A DNA stretch of 34,116 bases, from positions 1-34,116 of the forward strand of contig JAJXUD010000052.1 in NCBI GenBank assembly GCA_021783235.1. Reading direction: 5' to 3'. Positions 31,536 to 34,116 of the stretch are shown one piece after another. Both the position numbers and the translations under genes were made by a program. This DNA comes from Myxococcales bacterium. Lineage in GTDB: Bacteria > Myxococcota > Myxococcia > Myxococcales > JAKAPL01. Position 1 is the stretch's first letter; every line of letters starts with the position of its first letter. Below the pieces are notes generated by a model. The model made no database searches and was not told the origin of the DNA. It saw only the letters and a program-made list of their open reading frames with translations.

Positions 31536-32744
31536 CTAGCCGCCGATCGAGTGGCGAGGGGTTCGCTCCCAGGCGGCGCTCTGGCCGTGCCGGAGCTGGC
31601 GAAAGGCGCCCACGGCGAGGGCCAGGTTCATCGAGACGAAGTGGTGGGCCAGCGCGCAGGCCAGGCCGAACGGCCCCTTCGAGGCGCCGAGGCTGCCGCG
31701 CAGCGCCGCCGCGTAGAAGGCGAGCTGGGCGACGAGGGCCGCGCGGACGAGCGGCTGCCGCCAGAGGGCGAAGGATCCCGCGAGCGCCGCGGCGAGGAAG
31801 AACGGCGCGAGCCAGCGCAGGAGCTTGTGGGAGACGAAGGCCAGGGCGGCGAAGGGGCGGGGGCCGCGGGCGAGCGCGCCGAGCAGGCCGAGGCTCTGGA
31901 GGTTGCCGGCGCCGATCCGGACGCGCCGCCGGAACTCGGTGGGGCCCTCGGCGGGCGCCTCCTCCGCGGCGACGGCCGCCGGCTCGTAGACCACCTGCCA
32001 GCCCGCGGCCAGGATGCGCAGCGGGATGACGAAGTCGTCGGTGATGGTCCCGGGCGGCAGCGGCTGGAAGAGCCTCCGCTGGATCGCGTAGAGGCCGCCG
32101 TTCGCGCCCACCACGCAGCCGAGCTTCCCCTCGTAGAGCTTGAGGAGGCTCTCGTAGCTCCAGTAGGGCCCCTCGCGCGACGGCTCGCCGCCGGCCGTCA
32201 CCAGATCCAGCCGTCCGCAGACCGCGCCGACCTGGGGGGCGTCGAGCCGCGCGACGAGCCGCCGGACGGCGTCCGCCCGGAGCATCGTGTTCGCGTCGGA
32301 GAGGACCACGACGTCCCCCTTCGCCATCGGGATGAGCCGGTTCAGCACCTGGGCCTTTCCAGAGCGCGGGGCGCGGGAGAGCACGACGCCCCGGAAGGCA
32401 TACGAGCGGACGATCGCGTCGGTCCCGTCGGTCGAGCCGTCGGAGCCGATGAGGATCTCGAGCCGATCGGGCGGGTAGTCGAGCGCGAGGCAGTTCTCGA
32501 TCTTCTCGCGGATCACCGCCTCCTCGTCGAAGGCCGCGACGACGAGGCTCACGTGCGGCGGCTCGAGCGACGAGGGCGGCCGTCTCCGCTCGGAGCCGCG
32601 GCGCAGCCGCCGCAGGTTTCCGCGCAGCTCGCGCCAGCCGTCCAGCGCGACGAGGAGGACTGGGTAGCCCAGGTAGGCGTAAGCGACCGAGGCGAGGCCT
32701 CCCCAGACGACCGCCTCCAGCAGAAGCGACGCCACGGTCCCCAT
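31536..32744 (-). CDS. Family 2 glycosyltransferase, membrane-bound
   Basis: A 402-residue processive-type GT2 enzyme that should add sugars from nucleotide-sugar donors to a polysaccharide at the inner membrane. It has an N-terminal transmembrane helix (residues about 5-35), a cytoplasmic catalytic domain and three or so C-terminal helices. Motifs: [11 protein letters not shown] at the domain start, [16 protein letters not shown] in place of Dx[23 protein letters not shown] with the catalytic Asp pair, and [11 protein letters not shown] in the position of the Q/RxxRW motif but without its Trp. This layout is that of the NodC/IcaA/hyaluronan-synthase-like group. The product (capsule, exopolysaccharide or O-chain) is unknown. 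The ATG at 32744 is preceded by GGCGGAG. Confidence 0.88.
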   Translation of the reverse strand: MGTVASLLLEAVVWGGLASVAYAYLGYPVLLVALDGWRELRGNLRRLRRGSERRRPPSSLEPPHVSLVVAAFDEEAVIREKIENCLALDYPPDRLEILIGSDGSTDGTDAIVRSYAFRGVVLSRAPRSGKAQVLNRLIPMAKGDVVVLSDANTMLRADAVRRLVARLDAPQVGAVCGRLDLVTAGGEPSREGPYWSYESLLKLYEGKLGCVVGANGGLYAIQRRLFQPLPPGTITDDFVIPLRILAAGWQVVYEPAAVAAEEAPAEGPTEFRRRVRIGAGNLQSLGLLGALARGPRPFAALAFVSHKLLRWLAPFFLAAALAGSFALWRQPLVRAALVAQLAFYAAALRGSLGASKGPFGLACALAHHFVSMNLALAVGAFRQLRHGQSAAWERTPRHSIGG

Positions 32745-32808
32745 CTCCGCCCCCCCTCCCCGCCCAGCGAGCCGACCGGGAGAGGTGCAAGCGACGGGCC
32801 GACCGGAC

Positions 32809-32827
32809 CTCCCCGTCCCACGGGGAG
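32809..32827 (-). terminator. Perfect 8-bp hairpin between the TPR and glycosyltransferase genes
   Basis: CTCCCCGT, a 3-nt loop and ACGGGGAG form a perfect 8-bp stem in the 124-bp gap between two minus-strand genes, about 40 nt after the TPR gene's stop. There is no T-run. It could attenuate read-through into the glycosyltransferase gene. Confidence 0.3.
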
Positions 32828-32868
32828 CGGAGGAGAAACGGGGGGAGCGGGAGGGTAAAAAGCTTCTT

Positions 32869-34116
32869 CTACCAGCGCCGCCGGGAGCGCTTGCGCGGCT
32901 TCGCGCTCGCGACCGGCCTCGCCGGCCTGCGAGCCGGGGCAGCGGCGGCCGCGGCCCGAGTCTCGCGCTCCTGCTTCGCCGCGGCCTCGCGGGCGAGCGA
33001 CTCCTGGAGCCAGGCGACCAGGCGGGCGCCGCCGTCGTGCGCCGGGTCCTGGGCCGTCAGCGCCGCGGCGTCGTCCTTGGCGGCCGCGAGATCCCTCGCC
33101 TTGAAGTCGAGCTCGACGCGGAGGAAGCGGGCGCGGGTCAGCTTGGGATCGCGGGCGAGCGCCTCGGTGAGGTCGCCCTTCGCCGCCTGCCGCTTCTCCT
33201 CGGAGCTCTTGTCGCCCGAGACGTCGAGCTCCGCGAGCGCGAGCATCGCCCAGCCGTCCTTCTTCCCGAGCGCCTTGGTGTACGCGTCCACCATGGCCTT
33301 CGTCCGGTCGGCGTCCCCGTTGTCCGCGAAGTAGAAGGCGAGCGCCCGCAGCGCCGCGGCGTCGTGCGGGTCGGCCTTGTGCGCCGCGTCGGCGAGCTTG
33401 TAGGCGAGGTTCGAGTCGGTCGTCTGCTCCTGCCGGAGCGGGTCGTAGTCCTGATGCATCTTCTTCATCTGCGCGATGTCTTCGTTGACCTTCTGCGTCC
33501 AGTCGGCGGGCTCCTTGCGCTTGCTGAGCTCGGTCACCTGCCGCTGCAGCGCGTCGTACGCGTCGTAGATGCGGCGCGCGCGCAGATCGAGATCGTGGGC
33601 CCGGAAGACCAGGACGAGCGCCCGGTCGGCCTTCGCGTCCAGGTACTTCGGGCGCCGCTCGAGGATCTTCGCGAGCGACTGGTCGGCCGCGGCGAGGCTC
33701 TGCGCGTCGTCGCGCTCGAGGAGCGCCACGGCCTTGTCGTGCTCGGCGACGGACTTCCGATCGGAGCCCGCCGGCCCGAGCATCGACGGCAGGATGGACG
33801 CGAGCGCGAGGCCGAGCAGCACGAGCGCCGCGGCGCCGAGCCCGAGGTAGAGCGGCATCCGACTTCTCTGGACGAGCTTCGCCTCGAAGTCCTGCGTGGC
33901 CATGAACATCTGCGTCTGACCGGGCTTGCGGTTCGCCTCTCCCGAGGCCGCGCGGAGCGCCTCGGCGTTCGCCCGGTCGACGCTCTCGCCCTGCGAGAAG
34001 AAGAGCTGCGTCACCTTGCCGGGACGGGTGGGCGGCGCGAGGTCGGGGACGCCCTCGGGGGGCGCCGCCGCGGCCACCGGGCGGGGCTCAGGGGGCGGCG
34101 CGGCCGGCGCCGCGGG
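32869..34116 (-). CDS. TPR-type membrane protein, 5' part beyond the window
   Basis: At least 415 residues. The frame stays open to the right edge with the same Pro/Ala-rich composition (PAAPAAPPPEPRP), so the gene probably continues; a GTG at 34077 is the only nearby internal start candidate. The visible part has a Pro-rich cytoplasmic region (GKVTQLFFSQGESVDRANAEALRAASGE, then QTQMFMATQDFEAKL), one transmembrane helix (MPLYLGLGAAALVLLGLALASIL) and a long helical domain with TPR-like pairs such as DQSLAKILERRPKYLDAKADRALV, DAAALRALAFYFADNGD and LTEALARDPKLTRARFLRVELDF. The C-terminus is Ala-rich and ends in a basic tail, KPRKRSRRRW. It is probably a scaffold for protein contacts in the envelope. 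No enzyme domain is seen. Confidence 0.75.
   Translation of the reverse strand, partial: PAAPAAPPPEPRPVAAAAPPEGVPDLAPPTRPGKVTQLFFSQGESVDRANAEALRAASGEANRKPGQTQMFMATQDFEAKLVQRSRMPLYLGLGAAALVLLGLALASILPSMLGPAGSDRKSVAEHDKAVALLERDDAQSLAAADQSLAKILERRPKYLDAKADRALVLVFRAHDLDLRARRIYDAYDALQRQVTELSKRKEPADWTQKVNEDIAQMKKMHQDYDPLRQEQTTDSNLAYKLADAAHKADPHDAAALRALAFYFADNGDADRTKAMVDAYTKALGKKDGWAMLALAELDVSGDKSSEEKRQAAKGDLTEALARDPKLTRARFLRVELDFKARDLAAAKDDAAALTAQDPAHDGGARLVAWLQESLAREAAAKQERETRAAAAAAPARRPARPVASAKPRKRSRRRW

Overview
The window is very GC-rich, densely packed DNA with GC-biased third codon positions. It very probably comes from a myxobacterium (Myxococcota). The best taxonomic markers are a protein with a MYXO-CTERM tail (Cys, Gly-Gly, hydrophobic helix, RRRR) next to an outer-membrane barrel, a pair I recognise from memory as the MXAN_2561/MXAN_2562 families, and several lipoproteins with Asp-Ala-Gly-rich linkers. 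No rRNA, tRNA, IS element, phage gene or CRISPR array was seen.

Layout: (1) 183-2602, minus strand: a FabI/FabL-like short-chain reductase followed by an exported GH1 beta-glucosidase lipoprotein. (2) 2699-4876, plus: a stand-alone receiver protein and a membrane HD-GYP c-di-GMP phosphodiesterase. (3) 5007-10584, plus: a complete heavy-metal-type RND efflux operon (adaptor lipoprotein, CzcA/CusA pump, TolC-like channel). (4) 10587-12424, minus: the MYXO-CTERM protein and the barrel. (5) 12605-13624, minus: an aspartate-semialdehyde-dehydrogenase homologue that has lost its catalytic residues, divergent from rsmB (13656-15053, plus). (6) 15047-22433, minus: a six-gene run of Tad-type envelope genes: one TadE-like gene, then a TadG-like/TadE-like pair present twice in tandem, then an exported protein built from two similar modules. 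(7) 22522-28358, minus: a small YfaP-like exported protein and a giant alpha-2-macroglobulin-like lipoprotein without a thioester. (8) 28463-28987: a minisatellite of exactly 25 units of 21 bp. (9) 29072-30733, minus: a secreted phospholipase-C-type phosphoesterase, divergent from a metallo-beta-lactamase-fold hydrolase (30791-31513). (10) 31536-34116, minus: a family 2 glycosyltransferase and a TPR membrane protein cut by the right edge.

Most products are predicted to act in the envelope or outside the cell. The strongest candidates for something undescribed are the duplicated TadG/TadE module, the 21-bp array lying just where the macroglobulin gene lacks a normal start codon, an exact 11-bp element placed 8 nt before the ATG of two unrelated secreted-protein genes, and the Asd-like pseudoenzyme. 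Functions are inferred by reading motifs; no database search was run.
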